Both the position numbers and the translations under genes were made by a program. Of a stretch of 7,223 bases of DNA, positions 1 through 5,932 are shown in pieces; position 1 is the first letter of the stretch; each line of letters begins with the position of its first letter. The stretch lies in contig JASHXK010000002.1 of the NCBI GenBank assembly GCA_030043575.1, forward strand, positions 1 through 7,223, written 5' to 3'. Below the pieces are notes generated by a model, which saw only the letters and a list, made by a program, of their open reading frames with translations, had not been told where the DNA came from and made no database searches. Origin of the DNA: Terriglobales bacterium. Lineage in GTDB: Bacteria; Acidobacteriota; Terriglobia; Terriglobales; Acidobacteriaceae.

Positions 1-462
1 AAGGGTGAGAGCGCGAACCTGGAGTTCAAATCGTCGTTCCGTTGGGACCTGCGCGAGAACAAAGTGAATCGCCTGCTCGAGGGCGTGATCCTGAAGACGC
101 TCGCGGGATACATGAATAGCCACGGTGGAACGCTGCTGATTGGCGTAAGCGATGAAGGTGCAATTGTGGGACTGGATCACGACTACAAGACGCTGAAGAA
201 GCAGGACCGCGATGGCTTTGAGCAGGCGCTGATGACAGCGATCGCCACCAAGCTCGGCGCAGACGCTTGCCAGTCGGTGCAGATTGTTTTTCATTCGGTC
301 GAGAACAAGGAAGTTTGCCGAGTGATGGTCGCTCCCATGGACCGCCCGGTCTATGTGAAAGACGGAGACGCTCCCAAGTTGTACGTGCGGACAGGCGTGC
401 TCACGCGCGAACTGAACGTGCAGGAAGCGGTCGACTATACTTCGGCGCGCTGGCCGCGGTAA
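1..462 (+). CDS. AlbA_2 / Schlafen-type putative DNA-binding domain protein, 5' end missing
   Basis: The frame is open from the first base of the window to the TAA at 460-462, giving 153 residues with the N-terminus cut off by the window edge. Residues 6-13 (NLEFKSSF) and 39-53 (NSHGGTLLIGVSDEG), followed by IVGLDHD, are the hallmark blocks of the AlbA_2 (divergent AAA-4 / Schlafen AlbA_2) domain. The end, with YVRTG and a short tail, is also typical. In this family the domain is often fused to a helix-turn-helix or ATPase part; here the protein stops right after it, so it is either a stand-alone domain or the C-terminal end of a longer protein starting outside the window. The GTG at 64 is not a credible start because the conserved NLEFK block lies upstream of it. 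Nucleic-acid binding is inferred from the family; the target is unknown. Confidence 0.8.
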   Translation, partial: KGESANLEFKSSFRWDLRENKVNRLLEGVILKTLAGYMNSHGGTLLIGVSDEGAIVGLDHDYKTLKKQDRDGFEQALMTAIATKLGADACQSVQIVFHSVENKEVCRVMVAPMDRPVYVKDGDAPKLYVRTGVLTRELNVQEAVDYTSARWPR

Positions 463-467
463 AGAAG

Positions 468-509
468 CAGTTGTCAGTTGTCAGTTGTCAGTTGGCAGTT
501 GGCAGTTGG
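468..509. repeat. Six tandem copies of a 7-bp unit (CAGTTGT x3, CAGTTGG x3)
   Basis: Starting 6 bases after the stop codon of the AlbA_2 gene, the unit CAGTTGK is repeated six times without interruption. The first three copies end in T and the last three in G, followed by a degraded cactcag. Two further copies of the same heptamer occur at 6918-6931, again just behind a stop codon. It looks like an intergenic simple-sequence repeat prone to copy-number change. Confidence 0.9.
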
Positions 510-638
510 CACTCAGCGCTTGTCACCTGGCACGTGGCTTGCGTCGCCCGGATCGGCTTCGGCCAATGCCACACGCCAGGTGGCGATTCTCCTGAAACCG
601 AAATCTCCTCCTCCGGTGTCTATGCAAGTAACAGCAAC

Positions 639-643
639 GGAGG
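639..643 (+). promoter_or_regulatory. Ribosome binding site fixing the TonB gene start
   Basis: GGAGG ends 8 bases before the ATG at 652. It selects this ATG over the in-frame ATG at 622 and the TTG at 478, neither of which has a comparable site. Confidence 0.75.
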
Positions 644-651
644 CTGAAGCG

Positions 652-1395
652 ATGTTTGAGGACAGCCTGTTCGAGTCAGGCGGCAGGCTTGCGCGCCGCA
701 ATCCATGGACGACTGCATTCTCGTTTGCCATGCAGATCTTCGCCGGCGGAACGCTGGTGCTGATGTCGATGATCTATACCGAGACATTCCCGGCTCAGAA
801 GCTGCTGAGTGTGCTGAAAGCGCCGACTCCGCCGCTGGCAGCAGCACCGGAGCCGCGGGCTGTCGCGCCAGCGGCGAGATCAACGAGCGAGCTCGTTGGC
901 GGCGTATTGGTGCCTCCACGCGAGATACCGACGCATGCCACGATCTTGCACGAGGACACGCCGCCAGGAAATCCTGGCACCGGCATCGGGTTGAGCCCGT
1001 TAAACAGCATGCCGGGCGGGGTGTCGAGCTCCGTGCTCGACGATGTGTTACGCACTACAACGGTCGCAGTCCCCAAACCGGCGGTCAATAAGGTTCGCAT
1101 TTCGTCCGGAGTGGCGCAGGGATTACTGCTGCGGCAAGTGAAGCCGGAATATCCTGCCCTTGCCCGAGAGGCGCGAATTCAGGGAACGGTGATTTTGCTA
1201 GCGACAATCGGGAAAGATGGAACGGTGCAGAATCTTCACGTGATGAGCGGGCATCCTATGCTGACTGGAGCGGCGGTTGCCGCAGCAAAACAATGGCTCT
1301 ATAAGCCGTATTACCTGAACGGAGAGCCGGTGGAAGTCGAAACGCAAATCAACGTGATCTTTACGCTAACGGATAGCTTTGGCATCGCGGACTGA
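652..1395 (+). CDS. Energy transducer TonB family protein
   Basis: This is a 247-residue inner-membrane-anchored TonB-type protein, expected to pass energy from an ExbB/ExbD-type motor to outer-membrane TonB-dependent receptors. The ATG at 652 has GGAGG 8 bases upstream. The N-terminus MFEDSLFESGGR followed by one hydrophobic segment (about residues 20-42) matches the TonB proteins I know from Acidobacteriota. A short Pro/Ala-rich linker follows (about 57-75), then a low-complexity periplasmic stretch and a TonB C-terminal domain at about 153-239. That domain contains the block VKPEYPALAREARIQGTV, the GKDGTV turn and the YKPYYLNGEPVEVETQINV end. The linker is shorter than in classical E. coli TonB, so periplasmic reach may be limited. 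No exbB, exbD or receptor gene lies nearby, so the partner is unknown. An upstream in-frame extension to 478 runs through the heptamer repeats and is not considered coding. Confidence 0.87.
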   Translation: MFEDSLFESGGRLARRNPWTTAFSFAMQIFAGGTLVLMSMIYTETFPAQKLLSVLKAPTPPLAAAPEPRAVAPAARSTSELVGGVLVPPREIPTHATILHEDTPPGNPGTGIGLSPLNSMPGGVSSSVLDDVLRTTTVAVPKPAVNKVRISSGVAQGLLLRQVKPEYPALAREARIQGTVILLATIGKDGTVQNLHVMSGHPMLTGAAVAAAKQWLYKPYYLNGEPVEVETQINVIFTLTDSFGIAD

Positions 1396-1573
1396 GGAGG
1401 GTTCTGTGATGTCGCGAGTTGCGTCATGGAAGACGACTGTGCGAAAGTGAAAGTTCCGATGTCGGAGCGAAGAAAAATTGTTGCTAAAGGCAACGTGAAT
1501 CTCCCAGGCAAGTATCGCAGTCGATAGAGCGTGTACTTCGGCCCGGAGAGACAACGAGGAATTAACGACAGAA

Positions 1574-2041
1574 ATGGCCAAGCAGATCAGAACAAAGTCG
1601 TTTCAAGAAAGTGTGCAGTGGTTCCGCGATCATGGGTTCGAAGTGATGGAGGCGCCGGGCGCCAGCGGACGCGTGTTCCTGAAGAAGTATCAGTGCTCGG
1701 CGGCGATCGAGCGCACCGAGGACGACGGGGTCAAGATCTTCGCGTACCCGGGATATCTCATCAATGGTGAAATTTCCAAGCTGGTGGATCACGGTTATCA
1801 GAAGGTATTGAAGACCACCAAGGGTATCTATCCAGCGACCGCCGACCATCTAAAAGCGCTGCACGAGTTCTCGGAAGAACTAAAGGAAGGCATCGGCGGT
1901 GTCAGCCTCTATAACGAGAGTCTGGGCACTGTAAGTGAAGCCTACATGTATGATCGCGTGCGCGATCGCGACCTGCCGCAGGCCGAGCGTCCCAAACGCC
2001 CCTGGCAGCGAGCGATGCTGGCTGCCAAGCGGCGCGCTTAA
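1574..2041 (+). CDS. Conserved-looking protein of unknown function, 155 aa
   Basis: I do not recognise a named family. The 155-residue product starts at ATG 1574, with a GAGGA 13 bases upstream (a rather long spacing). It has no signal peptide or membrane segment and only one cysteine (residue 41), so it is probably cytoplasmic. The first half looks like a compact alpha/beta domain (QWFRDHGFEVMEA, then alternating strands up to about residue 75, with YPGYLINGEISKLVDHGYQK). The middle is helical and acidic (about 90-105), and the last 28 residues are strongly basic (RDRDLPQAERPKRPWQR and on), possibly a nucleic-acid contacting or disordered tail. It sits alone, 178 bases after the TonB gene and 157 bases before the SYLF gene, so it is probably its own transcription unit. 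Codon use resembles the neighbours. Being a real gene is likely; its role is open. Confidence 0.75.
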   Translation: MAKQIRTKSFQESVQWFRDHGFEVMEAPGASGRVFLKKYQCSAAIERTEDDGVKIFAYPGYLINGEISKLVDHGYQKVLKTTKGIYPATADHLKALHEFSEELKEGIGGVSLYNESLGTVSEAYMYDRVRDRDLPQAERPKRPWQRAMLAAKRRA

Positions 2042-2198
2042 CTTCTCTTCCCGATGTACGCTGAGCTTGTCTGGTTGTAAGCTCGCAATCCACAAAAGTT
2101 TCTCTTCACCTGTAAACCCTCCCCGCGGATTTCTTATCCAACCAGATAGGACAAGTTAACCTTGTTCTCCGGCTTTTCTCCAGGGAGGGATAAAATTC

Positions 2199-3089
2199 AT
2201 GAAGCAAATCGGAATTCTCGTTGGCTTGCTAATACTGGGCGCCTGCATGATCTGGGCGCAGGACAACAGCTCTAGTGCCAGCAGCAATGCTGCGCAAACT
2301 ACGACGGCCCAGGACAATTCAAATTCAACCCAGAACAACACCGCTAATCAGGACCAGTCAGTACAGAACAGCCGCAAGCAAGCGGCTGCCGAGGACGACA
2401 ACGCGGCTGAGCAGGAGAAGCAAAACGCGAAGGAAGCCGGCAGCAAGCAGGACTCGGAACACGATAAGGCGATGGCTCGTATCGACGACGGTGCCAAGGA
2501 CCTCAATCAGCTATTGGCCGCGCCCGACAATGGGATTCCGGCGGACGTCTTTGCCAAGGCAAAGTGCGTTGCCGTGGTGCCCTCGATGGTTAAGGGCGGC
2601 TTCATCTTCGGCGCCGAGCACGGACGCGGGGTTGCATCGTGCCGCTTACCGAATGGCGGTTGGAGCGCACCGGCATTCTTTGTCATGACCGGCGGCAGTT
2701 GGGGCGCACAGATCGGTGCGGAAGGCGTCGACCTGGTGATGCTCATCATGAACGACAATGGCATGAATCAGCTGCTCAGCGCGAAGTTCAAGATCGGTGG
2801 AGCGGCAAGCGCGTCGGCCGGTCCGGTGGGACGGCAGGCGGCAGCCGACACCAGCTGGAAGATGGATTCCGAGATCCTGACCTACTCGCGCGCGCGCGGT
2901 TTGTTTGCCGGCGCCACGCTGAATGGTACGGTTATCAAAGCTGACGAAAACGCAATGCACGCCTATTACGCCCGCATGGCAGGGTTCCGTCCGGTGCTCA
3001 CTGGACAAGTGAAGGATCCGGCCACGAAGGACCTCCTTGTGGCGACATTGGAGCGCAGCCGGGCTGAAATAAACGCTCAGGCCCACTAA
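2199..3089 (+). CDS. Exported SYLF-domain (Ysc84/DUF500) lipid-binding-type protein
   Basis: This 296-residue product starts at ATG 2199 with GGAGG 10 bases upstream. Residues 1-20 form a signal peptide. Cleavage could follow IWA at 20, or C16 in LGAC could be a non-ideal lipobox. Residues 21-60 are rich in Q, N, S and T; 60-90 are charged, mostly K, E, D and Q. The rest, about 92-290, is a SYLF domain. Its hallmarks are the helical start with LNQLLAA, the block AKCVAVVPSMVKGGFIFGAEHGRG, the strand APAFFVMTGGSWGAQIGAE and the end ARGLFAGATLNGTVIKAD. SYLF domains bind phosphoinositides or other lipids in eukaryotes. Bacterial members are exported and poorly characterised, so a lipid or envelope role is inference. 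Cysteines 123 and 148 could form a disulfide. The gene stands alone and ends before a strong hairpin. Confidence 0.88.
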   Translation: MKQIGILVGLLILGACMIWAQDNSSSASSNAAQTTTAQDNSNSTQNNTANQDQSVQNSRKQAAAEDDNAAEQEKQNAKEAGSKQDSEHDKAMARIDDGAKDLNQLLAAPDNGIPADVFAKAKCVAVVPSMVKGGFIFGAEHGRGVASCRLPNGGWSAPAFFVMTGGSWGAQIGAEGVDLVMLIMNDNGMNQLLSAKFKIGGAASASAGPVGRQAAADTSWKMDSEILTYSRARGLFAGATLNGTVIKADENAMHAYYARMAGFRPVLTGQVKDPATKDLLVATLERSRAEINAQAH

Positions 3090-3110
3090 GCGCATAACCA
3101 GCCCTCAACT

Positions 3111-3136
3111 ACGGCCGGGATCTCGTTCCCGGCCGT
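3111..3136 (+). terminator. Hairpin terminator candidate after the SYLF gene
   Basis: ACGGCCGGGA (3111-3120) and TCCCGGCCGT (3127-3136) form a perfect 10-bp GC-rich stem with a 6-base loop, 22 bases after the stop codon. No clean T-run follows (tgccgctttccc), so it is a strong hairpin but an imperfect intrinsic terminator. Confidence 0.6.
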
Positions 3137-3142
3137 TGCCGC

Positions 3143-3171
3143 TTTCCCATCCTGCGAGAGTCCGCTACACT
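3143..3171 (+). promoter_or_regulatory. Weak sigma-70-like promoter candidate for the NTF2-like gene
   Basis: TTTCCC (3143-3148) and TACACT (3166-3171) are separated by 17 bases. They lie just after the upstream terminator and about 80 bases before the gene start. Match to consensus is 3/6 and 4/6, so this is suggested mostly by position. Confidence 0.22.
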
Positions 3172-3238
3172 GGCGCGCATACGTCAGCCGGCCAGGGCAA
3201 CGTCCAACGAAGGACGCACGTCTGGGGCGCCCGACGGC

Positions 3239-3244
3239 AGGAGG
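3239..3244 (+). promoter_or_regulatory. Ribosome binding site pointing to a TTG start
   Basis: AGGAGG ends 5 bases before TTG 3250. The next in-frame ATG, at 3265, is 20 bases away and too far for this site. The position therefore favours TTG as the start of the NTF2-like gene. Confidence 0.6.
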
Positions 3245-3249
3245 GATAC

Positions 3250-3717
3250 TTGCGCGTAGGTTTCATGGTGATGGTTCTTCTGGTTGCGAGTGCGATCGCC
3301 CCGGCACAGAAGCAAAACTCGCCCAGTGTTGACTCGGCGGTTCGGGCGGTGTTGCGGGAACAGGTGGACGCGTGGAATCGTCACGACCTGGAACGATTCA
3401 TGGCCGGATATTGGGATTCACCGGAGCTCACTTTCTTCTCGGGAGCGACGGAGACGAAAGGCTGGCAACCAACTCTGGATCGTTATCGACAACGATATCA
3501 ATCGAATGGCAATGCAATGGGAACGCTGTCTTTCAGCGATCTGAAGGTGGAGGCCCTGGGCGCTGATGCCGCGTTTGTACGCGGCAGATTTCACCTGACG
3601 ATGCCGGATGGCAAACAGCCTTCGGGGGCGTTCACGCTGATCTTCCGCAAGTTTCCGCAAGGATGGCGGATCATTCACGATCACACCTGCGCGGACGAAA
3701 AGCCCGCGAGCCAGTAA
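3250..3717 (+). CDS. Exported NTF2-like (SnoaL/DUF4440-type) domain protein
   Basis: The product is 155 residues from TTG 3250, which is preceded by AGGAGG at a 5-base spacing; ATG 3265 is the alternative start. Residues 1-19 (MRVGFMVMVLLVASAIAPA) form a clear signal peptide, with cleavage likely after APA. The mature part shows the cone-fold pattern of NTF2-like proteins. It has a first helix with VDAWNRHDLERFMAGYW, the strand ELTFFSG, a helix with TLDRYRQRY, then the strands LSFSDLKVEALG, AAFVRGRFHLTM, GAFTLIFRKF and GWRIIHDHT. This matches the SnoaL/DUF4440 group, whose members are enzymes or small-ligand binders of many kinds. I cannot assign a substrate. The reading frame is open further upstream to 3136, but that part overlaps the preceding hairpin and encodes no plausible leader. 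It is separate from panB, which follows after 177 bases. Confidence 0.83.
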   Translation: MRVGFMVMVLLVASAIAPAQKQNSPSVDSAVRAVLREQVDAWNRHDLERFMAGYWDSPELTFFSGATETKGWQPTLDRYRQRYQSNGNAMGTLSFSDLKVEALGADAAFVRGRFHLTMPDGKQPSGAFTLIFRKFPQGWRIIHDHTCADEKPASQ

Positions 3718-3739
3718 GGTGTCTGCATCGAAATGGGTA

Positions 3740-3767
3740 TTTACCTCATCCTTAGCGGGTGTAGAAT
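3740..3767 (+). promoter_or_regulatory. Candidate sigma-70 promoter of panB
   Basis: TTTACC (3740-3745) and TAGAAT (3762-3767) are 16 bases apart, matching consensus at 4/6 and 5/6. They lie in the 177-base gap before panB and would give a leader of roughly 120 bases. No riboswitch-like structure is evident in that leader. Confidence 0.4.
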
Positions 3768-3894
3768 CCACTTGTCTCCCATGCGGTCCCCCGTGTGACG
3801 AGGCAGATCAGGCGGTATCCGCAATTCCCACCTCAACGCGCCAACGACGGGCGCGCCGGAGGCCCCGGATAGCGGAACTGCACTGGAGGACATC

Positions 3895-4782
3895 GTGAGT
3901 ATTACCACTGGCGACTTCCGCGCCAAGATCACCGCTTCCACTCTTCTCGAAAGAAAACAGCGCCAGGAAATCATCACCTGCCTGACCGCGTACGACTACG
4001 CCGGCGCGCGACTGGTCGACGAGGCAGGGATCGACATAGTTTTGGTCGGCGACTCGCTGGCGCAGGTAATGTTGGGCTACGAAAACACTCTGCCGGTAAC
4101 GATGCACGAGATGCTGCATCACACGCGAGCCGTACGCCGCGGCGTGAAACGCGCATTTCTCGTTGCCGACATGCCGTTCGCCTCATACCACGTCAGCCAG
4201 CGGGAATCGCTGCGTAACGCGGCGCGGTTCATCAAGGACGCGGGCGCGGAGGCGGTCAAGATTGAGGGCGGCGAAAAGCGCGCACGGCTGGTGCAACGCA
4301 TCGTTGAAGCGGAAATCCCGGTCGTCGGCCACATCGGATTGACGCCGCAATCGGTGCACGCGATGGGCGGTTACAAGGTTCAGGGCAAGACACTCGCAGC
4401 CGTTGAGCAACTGATGCACGACGCGATTGCGCTGGAGCGCGCCGGGGCGTGCTGCATTGTGCTGGAAGGCATTCCCCGTGAAGTGGCGTCGATGATCACG
4501 CATGAGCTGGAAATTCCGACCATTGGCATCGGGGCCGGCCCCGAGTGCGACGGACAGGTGCTGGTCTATCACGATTTGCTGGGGTTGACGTTCGCGCCAC
4601 CGGCAAAGTTCGTGCGGCAATATGCCGACGTGGGCACGGTGATCAGCAACGCGCTGACTGCATTCAAGAATGATGTGAAGTCGGGCGCGTATCCAGCCGA
4701 TGCCGAGTCGTATCACCTGCCCAAGGAGACGCTGAGCGCACTACAGACGATTGCCGAGCGCAAGCATGCCGTGCAACTGTAG
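3895..4782 (+). CDS. panB: 3-methyl-2-oxobutanoate hydroxymethyltransferase (ketopantoate synthase)
   Basis: PanB transfers a one-carbon unit from 5,10-methylene-tetrahydrofolate to 2-oxoisovalerate, giving ketopantoate, the first committed step of pantothenate (and CoA) synthesis in the cytoplasm. The start is GTG 3895 with GGAGGA 4 bases upstream. The 295 residues cover the whole family; E. coli PanB has 264. Visible motifs are CLTAYDYAGARLVDEAG (29-45), VLVGDSLAQVMLGYENTLPV (49-68), VADMPFASY (90-98), KIEGG (122-126), GHIGLTPQSVHAMGGYKVQG (145-164), VLEGIP (189-194) and IGIGAGPECDGQVLVYHDLLGL. By alignment to E. coli, D53, D92 and E124 are the metal ligands and E191 the catalytic acid; all are present. 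The extra length is at the two ends. It is likely the first gene of a pan locus with panC, but an unrelated gene and two repeat elements lie between them. Confidence 0.97.
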   Translation: MSITTGDFRAKITASTLLERKQRQEIITCLTAYDYAGARLVDEAGIDIVLVGDSLAQVMLGYENTLPVTMHEMLHHTRAVRRGVKRAFLVADMPFASYHVSQRESLRNAARFIKDAGAEAVKIEGGEKRARLVQRIVEAEIPVVGHIGLTPQSVHAMGGYKVQGKTLAAVEQLMHDAIALERAGACCIVLEGIPREVASMITHELEIPTIGIGAGPECDGQVLVYHDLLGLTFAPPAKFVRQYADVGTVISNALTAFKNDVKSGAYPADAESYHLPKETLSALQTIAERKHAVQL

Positions 4783-4789
4783 AATTGGT

Positions 4790-4932
4790 TCGTATCAGGG
4801 CACGACTTCAGTCGTGCCGAGACGAGCTATTGAAATCCTCGGGCTTTAGCCCCTGCATAATAGACTCAGGGGCTAAAGCCCAATCTCTTTTACCGATTCT
4901 CGTGGCACGACTAAAGTCGTGCCCTGATACGA
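4790..4932. repeat. Nested inverted-repeat element 1 (REP/MITE-like), 143 bp
   Basis: The element starts 8 bases after the panB stop. Outer arms 4790-4818 and 4904-4932 are inverted copies matching at 28 of 29 positions. Each contains its own palindrome (GGCACGACTTCAGTCGTGCC on the left; AA instead of TC in the centre on the right). Inner arms 4841-4855 and 4867-4881 (GGGCTTTAGCCCCTG and its exact complement) are a perfect 15-bp pair, and each is centred on a smaller GGGCT/AGCCC palindrome. The whole can fold as one long hairpin or as several small ones. It carries no coding sequence and no clear target-site duplication. A second element of the same design lies at 5722-5885. Repeats of this type are frequent in Acidobacteriota as I recall; a RAYT-type transposase could be the mover, but none is in the window. 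Confidence 0.92.
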
Positions 4933-4962
4933 GACGGATGATTGGATAGCGTCATTCTGGCA

Positions 4963-5613
4963 ATGGGACGTTGGTTGCGATTTCTAGCTCTAAGCGGACC
5001 AGCCGTAGCACTTGTCCTCTGCGCGGTTGCGCAGACTGCGCCTTCCGCGCACAATGCCGTGCCGGCAAAACGCTACTGCCATCCCAACGACGGCTTCTGC
5101 TTCCGTTATCCGGGCACGTGGTCGGTGCTGGGCGACGTGTTTGCGGGGAATGGGGTGGTCATCGCGCCTCCGCAAAGAGGCGATCGCGAGCTGTGGGACG
5201 AGATCACGGTGGCGCTGGTCGTGCCCGCGCCGGAAGGCGACGAGGAGGGTCCGGGATTGAACGGCATCGTGGAGCAGTCGTCGGCGGCGATGCGCGAGGC
5301 GGGACAGAATTTTGTGACGTTGCAGCGGCAGGAGCGGACGGTCGATCACAAGCCGGCGCAGTTGCTGAAGGTGCAGTACAAGGAAAAAACCAGTGGCCGC
5401 GATTGGATTGAAGAGCTGGTGTTCGTCGAGGGGCCGGAGAATGAGATTTATTCCGTAGCGTTGAAGTGCGCGCCGCAGAATCTGCCGAAACTGGAGCCGG
5501 CGTTCGCCGAGGTGTTGCGGAGCTGGACGCTGCCGGAGGCGCAGCCAGGAGAGGATGAAGGTCCCGCGGCGCCCGCGGCGAAGACTCCAGCGCAACCGGC
5601 GCACAATCGGTAG
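4963..5613 (+). CDS. Exported protein of unknown function between panB and panC
   Basis: I do not recognise a firm family. From ATG 4963 the product has 216 residues; TTG 4942 would add 7, and neither start has a good ribosome binding site. Residues 1-23 form a signal peptide (R-rich start, hydrophobic 7-22, AVA before Q24). C20 does not sit in a proper lipobox. The mature part begins with CHPNDGFCFRYPGTWSV (39-55). It continues with alternating strands and a helix (IVEQSSAAMREAG), and ends at RSWTLPE before a Pro/Ala/Glu-rich tail of about 25 residues. The pattern of a short beta hairpin with YPxxW, strands, a helix and a final SW resembles the Mog1/PsbP/DcrB fold group; this is a shape-based guess. 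C39 and C46 could pair. The gene lies between two repeat elements and has no evident link to pantothenate synthesis. Confidence 0.75.
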   Translation: MGRWLRFLALSGPAVALVLCAVAQTAPSAHNAVPAKRYCHPNDGFCFRYPGTWSVLGDVFAGNGVVIAPPQRGDRELWDEITVALVVPAPEGDEEGPGLNGIVEQSSAAMREAGQNFVTLQRQERTVDHKPAQLLKVQYKEKTSGRDWIEELVFVEGPENEIYSVALKCAPQNLPKLEPAFAEVLRSWTLPEAQPGEDEGPAAPAAKTPAQPAHNR

Positions 5614-5618
5614 GGCAA

Positions 5619-5682
5619 GGCCTTTAGGCCTGCGTCCGGCCAGGGAAGAACGGATCGGCGCCTGACCCTGATTCCGCAGGCC
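5619..5682. repeat. Probable remnant of the CTTTAG-centred palindrome family
   Basis: GGCCTTTAGGCC (5619-5630) has the same CTTTAG centre as the inner unit of element 1. It is followed by an 8-bp inverted pair, GGCCTGCG at 5627-5634 and CGCAGGCC at 5675-5682. Lying just behind the stop codon at 5613, it may also act as a transcription-ending or mRNA-protecting hairpin. The assignment to the repeat family is uncertain. Confidence 0.4.
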
Positions 5683-5721
5683 GTCGCTGGGACGCGGTCT
5701 TAACCTGGATCATTCATGGTG

Positions 5722-5885
5722 TTTGAAGGGGCACGGCTTCAGCCGTGCCGTAAGCGTCGCTCGGCTCCGGCTCTAGCCCCCGAGGGAGCTCGCTTTCTGT
5801 TGCCCGAGAAGCGCAGTGCCTCAGTGGCTAAAGCCGTAACCTGCAGACGGATTCCACGGCACGGCTGAAGCCGTGCCCCTTCAAA
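5722..5885. repeat. Nested inverted-repeat element 2 (REP/MITE-like), 164 bp
   Basis: Outer arms 5722-5751 and 5856-5885 are a perfect 30-bp inverted pair, each with an internal palindrome (GGCACGGCTTCAGCCGTGCC on the left). Inner arms 5768-5784 and 5820-5836 match at 14 of 17 positions and keep the GGCTNTAGCC / GGCTAAAGCC core seen in element 1. The outer core differs from element 1 at two stem positions that pair with each other (A-T became G-C), so pairing is kept. The element ends 47 bases before panC. Together with the remnant at 5619 it fills most of the 319-base gap between 5614 and 5932; I see no gene there. Confidence 0.92.
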
Positions 5886-5932
5886 GCCCAGAATTCTTCG
5901 TGAATTCATCCGGATAAAGGGCCGCACTGCGT

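Noticed and set aside
468..509. CRISPR array
   Set aside because: The units are 7 bp with no spacers, and no cas gene is present.
478..651. Upstream in-frame extension of the TonB protein from TTG 478
   Set aside because: It runs through the heptamer array, has no ribosome binding site and precedes the typical N-terminus at 652.
1480..1494. GTTGC/GCAAC small hairpin ahead of the 155-residue gene
   Set aside because: A 5-bp stem is too weak to call regulatory without comparison data.
1426..1527. Possible 33-residue small gene between the TonB gene and the next gene
   Set aside because: The only good GGAGG (1396-1400) is 25 bases before its ATG, and the 13-codon frame at 1409 is no better. 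There is no recognisable motif.
2063..2084. GAGCTT/AAGCTC hairpin after the 155-residue gene as a terminator
   Set aside because: The stem is only 6 bp with a 10-base loop and no T-run.
4183..4716. Long open frame on the - strand inside panB, and similar ones inside the 4963 gene and panC (4990-5604, 6068-6676)
   Set aside because: They are antisense shadows of well-supported genes in GC-rich DNA. Their compositions are R/H/L-rich without domains.
4784..4945. ATTGG at 4784-4788 and 4941-4945 as a target-site duplication of element 1
   Set aside because: The copies are not flush with the arms (1 base off on the left, 8 on the right), and five bases recur easily by chance.
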